A stretch of DNA of 64,000 nucleotides, taken from positions 186,001 to 250,000 of the forward strand of contig NZ_PJCH01000015.1 in NCBI RefSeq assembly GCF_002943565.1, read 5' to 3'. The stretch comes from Hyphococcus luteus. Its GTDB lineage: Bacteria; Pseudomonadota; Alphaproteobacteria; Caulobacterales; Parvularculaceae. Shown here one piece after another: positions 17,176-26,191 of the stretch. How positions within the stretch are numbered: the first letter of the stretch is position 1; each line of letters begins with the position of its first letter. Position numbers and translations under genes: made by a program. The notes below the pieces were generated by a model. That model was not told the origin of the DNA. It did not search any database and worked only from the letters and a program-made list of their open reading frames with translations.

Positions 17176-17559
17176 ATGCTGACCATGAAACGCAGAGACA
17201 TGTTGCTCGGCGCCGCCGCCGCCAGCGTCGTCCTGTCGGGCGGCGTCGCCGTCGCCGCAAACCGCGCCGGCTCTGACAAGCCCGTCATCACCGTTTACTC
17301 CGCTGACTTCCCCCGGGCGCAGGACCTGGCGCGTAAAAACGCAGGCCGCGCAAACCGGATCGAACCGCTGAAAGGCGACCTTATTGCTTTTTACAAAGCG
17401 CGCCTCGCCTCTCATCGCGGCGCCATAGAGGGTTATACGAGCTGGAGCGATTATCTGCTCCTGCGCGGGCTCGCCGAAGAACAGGGGCTGCGCCTTCGCG
17501 CCGAAACGCAATTGCCCGGCGCGTCCGGCAAATCCCTCTTTCATTGGGTTATGGCTTAA
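17176..17559 (+). CDS. Small Tat-exported protein of unknown function
   Basis: A 127-residue protein. It starts with a Tat-like signal (KRRDMLLGAAAASVVLSGG), followed by about 95 residues without a family I recognise; YTSWSDYLLLRGLAEEQGL is a notable segment. GGGAGGA stands 8 bases before the ATG; the ATG at 17185 is an alternative start. It is divergent from the flavoprotein gene across an operator and overlaps the DUF3237 gene by TAATG, so it likely belongs to the same catabolic programme. It may be a small periplasmic helper or subunit of the flavocytochrome, but nothing in the sequence proves that. Confidence 0.65.
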   Translation: MLTMKRRDMLLGAAAASVVLSGGVAVAANRAGSDKPVITVYSADFPRAQDLARKNAGRANRIEPLKGDLIAFYKARLASHRGAIEGYTSWSDYLLLRGLAEEQGLRLRAETQLPGASGKSLFHWVMA

Positions 17560-18083
17560 TGGCGGACCTTCCAAACATTCCCCTTGAAGGCAGTTCCGGA
17601 CCGGAATCGCCGAAACTCGAATTCGTCTTCGAGATCGAGATCAATTTCGCGCGTTACGACTCCATCCCCGACATGCCCAGCGGCGCCGGGCGCGGCTTCG
17701 TCTATATTGACAGCGGCGTCGTCAAAGGCCCGAAGCTGAACGGGATCGTTCTCCCCGGAAGCGGCGGCGACTGGGCGCAGTTCCGCCCTGACGACGTGCT
17801 GGCGAGCGATGCGCGCTACATGATCGAGGCCGAGGACGGAACGAAAATCCTGATGCACAATCGCGGCTTTCTCTGGGGCCGCGAGCCCGACACGTTGAAG
17901 CGCATGCAGGATTGGATGTTCCGCGATGGGCCGGAAGTGTCCTTCGAGGAATTTTACTTGCGGTCGTCGCCCATGTTCGAAACCGAAAAAGGCCCCCATG
18001 AATGGCTCATGCGCCATGTCTTTGTGGGCATCGGCCGGCGGCGCAAGGACGGCAACACCATCCGCTATTACGCGCTGCTGTGA
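17559..18083 (+). CDS. DUF3237 domain protein
   Basis: A 174-residue protein from the ATG at 17559, which overlaps the previous stop (TAATG); a start at 17544 is also open. The beta-barrel-like sequence has LEFVFEIEINF, GFVYIDSGVVKGPKLNG, ILPGSGGDW-like and SDARYMIEAEDG segments that mark DUF3237. The family has no settled function but is common in aromatic and steroid catabolic clusters of sphingomonads and actinobacteria. Middle gene of a three-gene operon with the small Tat protein and an NmrA-type reductase. Confidence 0.83.
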   Translation: MADLPNIPLEGSSGPESPKLEFVFEIEINFARYDSIPDMPSGAGRGFVYIDSGVVKGPKLNGIVLPGSGGDWAQFRPDDVLASDARYMIEAEDGTKILMHNRGFLWGREPDTLKRMQDWMFRDGPEVSFEEFYLRSSPMFETEKGPHEWLMRHVFVGIGRRRKDGNTIRYYALL

Positions 18084-18119
18084 CGGCGCGCGCGCCGCAA
18101 AAAGATGAGGAAAACATTC

Positions 18120-19052
18120 ATGGGCAAAATCGTCATCACCGGCGCTTCAGGCCAATATGGCCGCATGGCGACGGACAAGCTAATCGCCAAGGGGCATGCC
18201 GCTGACCTCATCCTGATCACGCGCACCCCGTCGAAACTCGCCGAGCGCGAAGCGGAAGGCTGCGATGTACGCTATGGCGATTTCGACAAGCCGGAGACGC
18301 TCGCCGACGCGGTCAAAGGCGCGGAGAAAATGCTGCTGATTTCCGGAACGCGCGTCGGCGCGCGCATCCCGCAACACAAAGCCGCGATTGGCGCGGCGGC
18401 CGCGAACGGCGTCAAACACATTATCTATACGAGCTTCGTCAATGTGGACGAGGCCAACCCCGCCATTGTCGCCATCGACCATCGCGAGACGGAAAACCTC
18501 GTCAAGGCGAGCGGGCTTGCCTGGACCTTCCTGCGCGACGCGCATTATGCGGACGCGATGATTTTGAACGCCGGACCCGGTTTCATTGCATCCGGCACAT
18601 GGCTGACGAGCACCAAGGGCGGGCGCGAAGCCATGGTCTGGCGCGAGGACTGCGTCGACTGCGCCGTCGCCGTGCTGACGCAGGACGGTCACGAGAACAA
18701 GGCCTATCCCATCACCGGCCCGAACAGCGAGACTTTCGAAGAAGTCGCGGCCATGCTGAGCGAGGCCTGCGGCAAGGAGATCAAACTCGTCGAAACCGAC
18801 GATGACGGCATGTATGCGCATTTCGACGCGCTCGGCATTCCGCGCGAGCCGGTGGATGACCAATCAGTGGCGGGCATTCCCTGGAACTCCGACGACATGG
18901 TGAGTTTCGAGCGCGCCATCCGCGAAGGCTATCTCGATATCTGCACCGATGATGTTGAGAAGCTGACCGGCCGCAAGGCGCGGTCTGTGCGCGAACTGAT
19001 CGAGGCGAACGCCGAATTCCTGAAGCAGGTCGCGAAGGACAGCGCCGCCTAA
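18120..19052 (+). CDS. NmrA-type NAD(P)-binding oxidoreductase
   Basis: A 310-residue atypical short-chain dehydrogenase. The ATG at 18120 is preferred because GAGGAAAAC precedes it and the Rossmann motif then follows at once (VITGASGQYG, GASGQYG at 8-14). The aspartate-rich DVRYGDFDKP and the absence of a clear YxxxK triad fit the NmrA/QOR2 group, which reduces quinones or senses NAD(P). In this catabolic operon it may reduce a quinone methide or related intermediate (inference). It converges on the MFS carrier gene, overlapping its stop by 4 bases. Confidence 0.87.
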   Translation: MGKIVITGASGQYGRMATDKLIAKGHAADLILITRTPSKLAEREAEGCDVRYGDFDKPETLADAVKGAEKMLLISGTRVGARIPQHKAAIGAAAANGVKHIIYTSFVNVDEANPAIVAIDHRETENLVKASGLAWTFLRDAHYADAMILNAGPGFIASGTWLTSTKGGREAMVWREDCVDCAVAVLTQDGHENKAYPITGPNSETFEEVAAMLSEACGKEIKLVETDDDGMYAHFDALGIPREPVDDQSVAGIPWNSDDMVSFERAIREGYLDICTDDVEKLTGRKARSVRELIEANAEFLKQVAKDSAA

Positions 19053-20242
19053 GCGGGCTCGATCTCTTCGGCTTTTTTAACCCGCGCGCTCGCCATCACA
19101 ATGGCGATGCAGATTAATACCGGCGCGCCGCAGACAAGAAGAAAGGGCTGAGGCGCAAAATCGCGCGCCACAAGCGCGCCGCCCGCTAAGGGCCCCGCAA
19201 TGGCGCCGATACGCGCCACGGCGACAGCGAGCCCGATGGCCGATGAGAAAACGCTCTGCGGGTAAAAGGATGCGCTCGACGCCATGATGGCGAGGTGTGC
19301 GCCGGAAACCCCGCCGCCGATAACGAGCAGCAAGACGCTCCATAAAAACGCGCTTCCCGCCGCCGCGCCGGTTGCAAAAAAGGCGGCGATGACGAGGGCG
19401 TAGGCGATGGTGAACGCGTAAACGCGCCGCCCGCGATCAATGAACCAGGAGATGACGAGACCGCCTGCAAGTCCTCCGCCCTGAAAAAACGCCGTAAGTT
19501 GTGAGGCGGCGTCCGCCGAAAGACCGTCGGTAGTCAACAGATGCGGCAGCCAGCTTACGATCATATAAAGGATGAAAGCGTTGACCGTATAGAGCCCGAC
19601 AAAGACCGCCGTTGCGGGAAGATAGCGCGGGCTTAAAGGGGCCAGGATGGAGCCGCGCGCCGCTGGCGCTGCTTCATTTTCGCTGGCGGGCGCCTGAGTC
19701 TTAGGGAGCGCCGCGAATAGCGCCGCCGCCAAAACCAGAATGAAGGCGCCGGCGGCGTGAAAAATCGCCAGCCAGCCGCCGAGCTTAACAAGCGCCGGCG
19801 TAATCAGCCCCGCCAGAATGGCGCCGATGGAAATGCCGGCTGAAATCACCGCAAGGCTCGTCGCCTTTCGTTCCGGCGGCGCCAGTTCCGCGGTGTAGGC
19901 GGTGATGTTCGGCAAGCACGCGCCGAGCGCCAGCCCGGTGAAAAACCGCCAGATGACGAATTCCGTGATTGAAGCAGAAAAGCCGGTTCCGATTGTCGCG
20001 GCCCCGATCAGCGCCAGCGATGAAACAATCAGCAGCCGCCGGCCGAAGCGGTCGCCAAGGGGGCCAATCAGCAATGCGCCAACGCCGAGCCCGAGCAGGA
20101 CGGCGGAAAGCGCGGTGCTGAACGCCGACGGTTCGACGCCCATCGCCTCGACAAGATAAGGCAGAGCGAGCGGCATTGCCGCGAGATCGTAGCCGTCGAT
20201 CATCATCACCATGAAGAACAGCGGCAAAATCAGTCGCGCCAT
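19049..20242 (-). CDS. MFS transporter, aromatic acid:H+ symporter type
   Basis: A 397-residue inner-membrane protein with about 12 hydrophobic segments. The first helix carries the MIDGYDLAAMP motif of aromatic-acid/H+ symporters (compare PcaK, VanK), and the loop between helices 2 and 3 carries GPLGDRFGRRLLI. It probably imports a hydroxylated benzoate or phenylpropanoid acid across the inner membrane. AAAGGGAGG precedes the ATG. The NTF2-like gene lies 44 bases upstream on the same strand and is probably cotranscribed. Confidence 0.9.
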   Translation of the reverse strand: MARLILPLFFMVMMIDGYDLAAMPLALPYLVEAMGVEPSAFSTALSAVLLGLGVGALLIGPLGDRFGRRLLIVSSLALIGAATIGTGFSASITEFVIWRFFTGLALGACLPNITAYTAELAPPERKATSLAVISAGISIGAILAGLITPALVKLGGWLAIFHAAGAFILVLAAALFAALPKTQAPASENEAAPAARGSILAPLSPRYLPATAVFVGLYTVNAFILYMIVSWLPHLLTTDGLSADAASQLTAFFQGGGLAGGLVISWFIDRGRRVYAFTIAYALVIAAFFATGAAAGSAFLWSVLLLVIGGGVSGAHLAIMASSASFYPQSVFSSAIGLAVAVARIGAIAGPLAGGALVARDFAPQPFLLVCGAPVLICIAIVMASARVKKAEEIEPA

Positions 20243-20286
20243 GGCGTTCGCCCCTCCCTTTTACAAACAGCGCCTAAAGGGAGCCG

Positions 20287-20916
20287 TCATTGCGCGTCCC
20301 CGAAACCGGGTTCGGATAATGATAAGGCGGGATGAAAACTTCCGGCCAGGCTTCGTACTCTATGGTCGGGGGCACCCTTGAAGGAACGCAGGAGCTTGAC
20401 GCCGCCCTTGTCCCAACCTTTATCATATTCGGAATAGAAGGTGATGAAGCCGTGCAGGCGTGCGATGCGCCAGACGCCGTCGACCTTCACATATTCGTTT
20501 TCATAGGTCGCCTCGCCCCAGCGCGCTTCGACCCCGAGCGTCGCGATCTGGATGAACGTGCGCCAGCGCCCTTTCGCCGTTCCCGCTTCGGCGTCGATGG
20601 TGATCACCGGCTGAAGCTGCATGTGGTTGAAGAGCACCCCGCGCTGATATTTCGGGAAATTGTTCATATAGTCGCGCACGCGGGCCTGGCCCTTATAAAC
20701 ACCGCGCCCGGCGATCTCGAGCGAACCGTCTTCCGCGAAAAGATCGGCGGCGTCGTTCCATTGCCCCTTGTCGACGTAATAACCGTAAGCGCGCTGGAGA
20801 TTACAGATCGCGATGTAATCTTCCGAAACGGTCGCGCGTTTTTCCAGCGCGCTCATTTTCTCTTTCAGGCTTTCGACTTCGCGTTGCAGCGCAGCAATCA
20901 TCTCTTCATTGGTCAC
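20287..20916 (-). CDS. NTF2/SnoaL-like protein with N-terminal coiled coil (GTG start)
   Basis: A 209-residue protein if it starts at the GTG at 20916, which GGGAGGCGGCT precedes; the frame is open to 21003 without a better site. Residues 1-35 form a coiled coil (MIAALQREVESLKEKMSALE). Then comes a SnoaL-like domain: AICNLQRAYGYYVDKGQWNDAADLFAEDGSLEI and a C-terminal WRIARLHGFITFYSEYDKGW. Such domains bind or isomerise small aromatic or steroid molecules. It is a paralogue of the divergent frameshifted gene at 21133, with the same domain order. Confidence 0.85.
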   Translation of the reverse strand: MTNEEMIAALQREVESLKEKMSALEKRATVSEDYIAICNLQRAYGYYVDKGQWNDAADLFAEDGSLEIAGRGVYKGQARVRDYMNNFPKYQRGVLFNHMQLQPVITIDAEAGTAKGRWRTFIQIATLGVEARWGEATYENEYVKVDGVWRIARLHGFITFYSEYDKGWDKGGVKLLRSFKGAPDHRVRSLAGSFHPALSLSEPGFGDAQ

Positions 20917-21132
20917 AGCCGCCTCCCGTAAAAAATCTTCACCAGAATCGCGGTTGAAATGATTGGTGGAAACAGGAGCACCGGGCAAGCGGCGCGCATC
21001 CACGCCGACGGCGAATTCCCGCCGACTTCAGAGTTGAAGGACTATTGCATCCGGGAGAGCATCATTCTGCTTCATGGCTCGTCTCGCCGTTCATGCTAGA
21101 AAACGACTGCGGGAAGAAGAGGGAAAGCGAAC

Positions 21133-21863
21133 ATGACCGAGACGGACGAGCTGGCGACGCTGAGGCGGGAGGTTTCGGAACTGCGAAACGAAGTGGGCCT
21201 TCTCAAGGACAAGAACGAAATTCGCGAGCTGCAATATAAATACGGCTACTATCTCGACAAATGCCTTTATGACGAAGTCGTGGACCTTTTCGCCGAAAAC
21301 GGCCAGGCCACGTTCCTCAACGGCGTTTTCCGCGGCAAGGAAAGCATTCGGCGGCTGATGTGCGGCTGGTTCCGCGAGCTTTTCACGCAAGGCCATAACG
21401 GGCCTATGTACGGGTTCTTTCTGGATCACATGCTGCTGCAGGACATCATTACAGTGGCGCCCGACCGGCAAACCGCAAAAGGGCGCTTCCGCTGCCTGAT
21501 GCTCGCCGGAACTCATGAGAGCCGCCCGGAAATTCCGGGCATGCCGCGCGCCTGCTGGGAAGCCGGCATCTACGAGCATGCTTATGTCCGCGAAAACGGC
21601 GTCTGGAAAATCGGCGTCTATGATTATTCCCTGCTCTGGCAGGCCGATTATGAAAAAGGCTGGTCTGTCGGCGGCGCTTTATTGCCGCCGCTTGAAAAAC
21701 CTACCCGGAAGACCCGAACGGTCCCGATGAATTGCTGAAAGAAACGCCCCGCGTCTGGCCGGAAACGCGGGTCGTGCCGTTTCATTATCCGCACCCCGTC
21801 ACAGGCGAAGACTGGCGCGGCGACCCGGTCGGCAAACGCCCGGAAAGCATGAAAGAGCGCTGA
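21133..21863 (+). pseudogene. NTF2/SnoaL-like gene with a one-base frameshift
   Basis: The frame from the ATG at 21133 encodes a coiled coil (ATLRREVSELRNEVGLLKDKNEIREL) and a SnoaL-like domain, but ends at 21738 in an unrelated tail after LPPLEKP. In the next frame, coding sequence resumes at once (YPEDPNGPDELLKETPR, WPETRVVPFHYPHPVTGEDW) and runs to a TGA at 21861. Adding one A to the A5 run at 21695-21699 would join them as LEKTYPEDPNGP, giving about 243 residues. So there is a one-base loss in a homopolymer, by mutation or sequencing error. Paralogue of the gene at 20287; role in the catabolic cluster unknown. Confidence 0.82.
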
Positions 21864-22035
21864 GCCATCCTTCGCGTTCAAACTGTATCGCCTGCGATGA
21901 GTCATGCCCCCGCCTCAGGTCTTTTGACGTAATCTTTCGACCGTGACCACAATTGCGCCTTACCGCAGCGCAGCGATTATTTTTGCGTTGCAGAAATCAT
22001 GCGTTGCATAATCCTCACGCCCTCCCTGCTTTTTT

Positions 22036-22094
22036 CCCATTTGGTAATTTCCTGCTGTGCAGGGACCGTCAAATCAGATAAATACCATTTGGTA
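22036..22094. promoter_or_regulatory. Two operator copies upstream of the TonB receptor gene
   Basis: TCCCATTTGGTA at 22036-22047 and TACCATTTGGTA at 22083-22094 lie 47 bases apart, in an AT-rich stretch 88-146 bases before the receptor start. They match the TACC-N4-GGTA sites at 10934 and 13341; the first has one base changed. The 318-base gap after the preceding gene holds no other feature I can support. Confidence 0.62.
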
Positions 22095-22181
22095 AAAAAA
22101 TAGGGCTGCCCGGCGCGCCGCAAGCTGCCGGTAAATTCGCAAAAACAAACAAGCGAATAAATCTGTCCAGGGAGGGACAAT

Positions 22182-24494
22182 ATGACAGGACTTTTCAACG
22201 CCAGGGCGCTTTGGCTTTCAGCATCGGCGTGCGCGCTTTTGGCTACAGGCGCCGCCGCGCAGGATGCGCCGGCGGTGAACGACGAAATTGTCGTCACAGC
22301 GCAATTCCGCGAACAAAACCTTCAGGATACGCCGCTCGCCATCACGGCGGTCGATGCGCAAACCATGCGCGCGCGCGGCCAGTCGCAGGTTTATCAAATC
22401 GCCAACCAGGCGCCGAGCGTCACCTTGAAGCCGCAGAACTCCAATTTCGGCCCGTCTCTCTCTGCCAATATTCGCGGCATCGGGCAGGTCGACTTCAACC
22501 CCGCGCTCGAACCGGGCGTCGGCATTTATGTGGACGAGGTTTATTTCCCGACTCTGATGGGGTCGATTTTCGATCTGCTCGATCTTGAGCGCGTCGAAGT
22601 CTTGCGCGGCCCCCAGGGCACGCTGACGGGCCGGAACTCTATCGGCGGCGCCATCAAGCTTATCTCGAAAAAGCCGAGCGAAGATTTCAACGCCTTCGTT
22701 GAAACGGGATATGGCTCGCGCGACCGCGTGGATTTCCGCGGCGCGATCTCTGGGCCTATCGCCGAAGGCCTTTACGGGCGTATTTCCGGCGTCATCCGCC
22801 GGCAGGACGGTTATGTGGACCGCATCGATTACGGCTGCGCCAATCCCGGCGGCGGCATTCCGGCCAATCCCGCCGCGCCTTCCGATTGCGTTCTGTCGAA
22901 GCAGGGCGATGTCGGCTATGAGGCGGTGCGCGGCACGCTTCGCTTTGCGCCCAATGACCGCCTTGACGTCACGCTCAGCGGGGACTGGACGCTCGACAAA
23001 CGCAACGCCGCCGGCGAAGTCGTCCTCGTCACCGCGCCGACAGGAAACCCGGCGTTCACGGACTATTCCCCGACGATTCCTTATGACGACCGCTTTATCT
23101 GCGGATCCTACTGCAACTATGCGACCTACAGCCAGCCTGCCGTCCCACCTTTCGCCGAAGCGTTTTCGGTCCAGAACAAAACCCGTTTTGAGGGTTATGG
23201 CGGCTCGCTGAATGTCGATTTCGACCTGACCGATAATCTCAACGTCACCTCCATCACCGCTTACCGCGAATACGACACCTATTTCGCGGACGACAGCGAC
23301 TTGTCTCCGGCCAACGCAGCGTCGGGAGAAAGCATGCTGATTCACGACTTCTTCAGTCAGGAAGTGCGCCTCAACGGCGAGTTGGGGGAAGATGTCGTCT
23401 TCACGCTTGGCGGCTATTATTCCGACCAGACGACCGTCTATCCGACAAAACAGGACCTGCGCTATGTGCCGCCGGTCGGCCTGCAGTTCATGAGTTCCGG
23501 CGACACGATCAACGCAGACAGCAAGGCCGTCTTCGCGACCATCATCTGGAGCCCGCTCGATAATCTCAATCTCACCGGCGGCGTCCGTTATACGGACGAG
23601 CACAAGGACTACACCTATTACCGGGCTAATTTCGACGGCACACCGCATCCGCTGCTCGGCGCGCTCGACGGCGTGACCGGCGATTTCGACGGCGATAAAG
23701 TCGATTATCGGGTCAGCATCGATTATCGCTGGAACGATAATTTCATGACTTACGCAACCATCGCCACGGGCTTTAAAGGCGGCGGCGTCAACCCGCGGCC
23801 GTTTTTCGCGACCCAGGTACAGTCTTTCGGACAGGAACAGGCGCGATCCATCGAAGCCGGCTTCAAGAGCGACTTCCTCGACAACCGCGCCCGGCTCAAC
23901 GTGACGGGTTTTTATAATGACGTCGAAGGCATCCAGCTGACATTGTTGTCATGCGACGATGTCAGCCCTTTCCCGGGCGCGCCCTGCGCCCTGCCTTCCA
24001 ATGCGGGCGATGCGGAAATCAAGGGGATCGAAGCGGAAGCGTTCCTGGAGCCTGTTGACGGCTTCACCATTGACGGGTCTTTCAGCTATATCGATTTCGA
24101 TTATACGCGCATCAATCCGATAACCGGCCTGTCGGATACGTTCGTGCCGCCGCTGCTGCCAGAAATCAAATGGAGCGTCGGCGTTCAATATGCGGCCGAT
24201 CTCGGCGAGCACGGCACGCTGACGCCGCGCTTCGACGCATCCTTCCAGGACGACATTTACACCAACGCCGCCAACTCGCCGCTCAACGTGATCGAAAATT
24301 ACATCCTGGCGAATGCGCGGCTTGAATGGCGCAATAAGGGCGGCGACTTGTCCGCCGCGCTTGAAGTGTCGAACCTCTTCGACAAATATTATTTCTTGAC
24401 GCGCTTCAACCTCATTGCGGTCGGCGCCGGGACGAACACAGGCCAGCCCGGCCGTCCGCGGGAATTCTTCTTCAAGATCCGCAAGGAATTCTAG
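22182..24494 (+). CDS. TonB-dependent outer-membrane receptor
   Basis: A 770-residue receptor. A signal peptide (about 1-26) is followed by a TonB box region (NDEIVVTAQ), the plug domain (about 40-160, with IRGIGQVDFNP, RVEVLRGPQGTLTGRNSIGG) and a beta-barrel ending in aromatic F. GGAGGGACAAT precedes the ATG. The type is common for uptake of aromatic or hydrophobic compounds in sphingomonads. Its operators match those of the marR operon and the dioxygenase gene, so it likely imports the substrate of this catabolic region. Confidence 0.93.
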   Translation: MTGLFNARALWLSASACALLATGAAAQDAPAVNDEIVVTAQFREQNLQDTPLAITAVDAQTMRARGQSQVYQIANQAPSVTLKPQNSNFGPSLSANIRGIGQVDFNPALEPGVGIYVDEVYFPTLMGSIFDLLDLERVEVLRGPQGTLTGRNSIGGAIKLISKKPSEDFNAFVETGYGSRDRVDFRGAISGPIAEGLYGRISGVIRRQDGYVDRIDYGCANPGGGIPANPAAPSDCVLSKQGDVGYEAVRGTLRFAPNDRLDVTLSGDWTLDKRNAAGEVVLVTAPTGNPAFTDYSPTIPYDDRFICGSYCNYATYSQPAVPPFAEAFSVQNKTRFEGYGGSLNVDFDLTDNLNVTSITAYREYDTYFADDSDLSPANAASGESMLIHDFFSQEVRLNGELGEDVVFTLGGYYSDQTTVYPTKQDLRYVPPVGLQFMSSGDTINADSKAVFATIIWSPLDNLNLTGGVRYTDEHKDYTYYRANFDGTPHPLLGALDGVTGDFDGDKVDYRVSIDYRWNDNFMTYATIATGFKGGGVNPRPFFATQVQSFGQEQARSIEAGFKSDFLDNRARLNVTGFYNDVEGIQLTLLSCDDVSPFPGAPCALPSNAGDAEIKGIEAEAFLEPVDGFTIDGSFSYIDFDYTRINPITGLSDTFVPPLLPEIKWSVGVQYAADLGEHGTLTPRFDASFQDDIYTNAANSPLNVIENYILANARLEWRNKGGDLSAALEVSNLFDKYYFLTRFNLIAVGAGTNTGQPGRPREFFFKIRKEF

Positions 24495-24528
24495 AACGCA
24501 GCAGGGGAAGTCGGATATGATGACTCAA

Positions 24529-24559
24529 AAGGCCCCTGTTATTGAACGGGGGTCTTTTA
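24529..24559 (+). terminator. Terminator after the TonB receptor
   Basis: An imperfect stem (GGCCCCTGTT, loop ATT, GAACGGGGGTC) is followed by TTTTA and preceded by AAAA, so it may work in both directions. It lies 35 bases after the receptor stop and before the convergent halogenase-like gene. Confidence 0.65.
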
Positions 24560-24680
24560 CATGAAAGCATCGCTCATCACCGCGGCGCCATGAGCCAGCG
24601 CTCGCCAGCCTTGTTTAGTTCCGTATGGTCTATCCCTTGTCCGACGATGCGCGGCGCAAACACATCCATGCAATAGGCCG

Positions 24681-26171
24681 CTAGGCCTCTGCAGGCGGAT
24701 AATATTGCTCCAGAAACGTCTGGTGATCCGGCATTTTCGCGACGGCGTCCGCAATGTTGTTCTTCAGACTATCGAGCGCCCCTTGCATCTGCTCCCGCGT
24801 CATCAGGCGGCCCAAATGATGGCGCCCTTGCGGTTCAAGACGCTGCCCCAGCATGACCTGCAGCCACGAGTCCACGCGAAACAGATCTTCCGGGCCCTGA
24901 TATGCGTAGGCGTCGTCGCGAAACAGCGCGATCCGCTGCGCCAGCGTGTCGGGGATCTCCATGTCGCGGCAACGCCGCCAGAAGGGGCTGTCGTCGCGTT
25001 CGGTCAGCTTGTAGTGCAGAATGATGAAATCGCGAACCCGCTCCAGTTCGACGTCCGCCTGTTCATTGTAACGCCGCACAAGCGCATTATGACAACCGCT
25101 GAACGGAAAAAGCTGGATCAGCCGCGTGAGCCCGATCTGGATAAGGTGGATGCTGGTCGATTCAAGCGGCTCGACAAAGCCGGAGCTGAGCCCCAGAGCG
25201 ACGCAATTCTTGATCCAGGCCTTGCGGCGCTTTCCCGTGCGATAGCGGATCAGGCGCGGTTCGGTGATCGGCTCGCCGTCAATGGCGCCAAGCAGATAAG
25301 CGCGCGCCTCGTCATCCGACAGATACCGGCTGCAGAAAACGGCGCCGTTGCCGACCCGGTGTCGCAGGGGAATGCGCCAGCGCCAGCCGGCTTCATGGGC
25401 GCTTGCGCGGGTATAAGGCGGCGCCGGTCCGACAGACGCAGTTTGCAGGGCGATCGCGCTGTCGGTCGGCAGCCAATGGCTCCAATCCTCATAACCAGCC
25501 TTCAATGTCTGCTCAATCAGGAGGCCGCGAAAGCCCGTACAGTCGATGAAGAGATCGCCCTCCACCCGTTCGCCGGACTCCATGACGAGGGCGCTGATAA
25601 AGCCGTCATCCGGGCGCTGCTCGACCTCCTGGATCTTGCCTTCGATACGCTTTGCGCCCTTGGTTTCGCTAAACTCGCGCAGGAACCGGCCGTATAAACC
25701 CGCATCAAGGTGATAAGCGTAATTGATCTTGGCCTCAGGGGAGGTGAAAAACTTTCCAGCTTTCGCCGCTTCATGCTCGAAACAATAGTCTCCGATCTCT
25801 CCGGCAAGTCCTTCCGCCCTCGCCTGCAGCCAGACATTATGGAACCCGCCCATCCAGGTCGGTTTGCCGATCTGGCCGAAGGAATGGAGGTAGCGATCGC
25901 CGAGTCGCGCCCAGTTTTCAAACATGATGGCGAGTTTGAAGCTGGCCTGCGTCGCGCGCATGAAAGCGCGCTCGTCAATCCCCAGGAGATGATGAAAGGT
26001 CCGGATGGTGGGAATGGTGGCTTCGCCAACCCCGACCGTGCCGATATCCTCCGACTCGACGAGGGTGACGTCGATGAGCGGCCCGAGCTGGCTTGTCAGG
26101 GCGGCCGCGGCGCACCAGCCGGCGGTGCCGCCGCCGGCGATGACAACCTTCTTCACGCGCTGATCGTGCAT
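24681..26171 (-). CDS. Tryptophan-halogenase-family flavoprotein
   Basis: A 496-residue protein with the FAD motif GGGTAGW at 13-19, the active-site lysine K79 in ASFKL (same number as in PrnA), and the family motif WxWxIP as WRWRIP at 263-268. SSGFVEPLEST later in the chain holds the glutamate that pairs with the lysine in known halogenases. So the catalytic set is present. In marine and freshwater bacteria this subfamily sits beside TonB receptors, SapC and cupin/JmjC proteins, as here, and its substrate is unknown; free tryptophan is not implied. Third gene of the minus-strand run sapC-JmjC-halogenase. Confidence 0.9.
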   Translation of the reverse strand: MHDQRVKKVVIAGGGTAGWCAAAALTSQLGPLIDVTLVESEDIGTVGVGEATIPTIRTFHHLLGIDERAFMRATQASFKLAIMFENWARLGDRYLHSFGQIGKPTWMGGFHNVWLQARAEGLAGEIGDYCFEHEAAKAGKFFTSPEAKINYAYHLDAGLYGRFLREFSETKGAKRIEGKIQEVEQRPDDGFISALVMESGERVEGDLFIDCTGFRGLLIEQTLKAGYEDWSHWLPTDSAIALQTASVGPAPPYTRASAHEAGWRWRIPLRHRVGNGAVFCSRYLSDDEARAYLLGAIDGEPITEPRLIRYRTGKRRKAWIKNCVALGLSSGFVEPLESTSIHLIQIGLTRLIQLFPFSGCHNALVRRYNEQADVELERVRDFIILHYKLTERDDSPFWRRCRDMEIPDTLAQRIALFRDDAYAYQGPEDLFRVDSWLQVMLGQRLEPQGRHHLGRLMTREQMQGALDSLKNNIADAVAKMPDHQTFLEQYYPPAEA

Positions 26172-26191
26172 TCCGGGTCTCTTTCCTTCTT

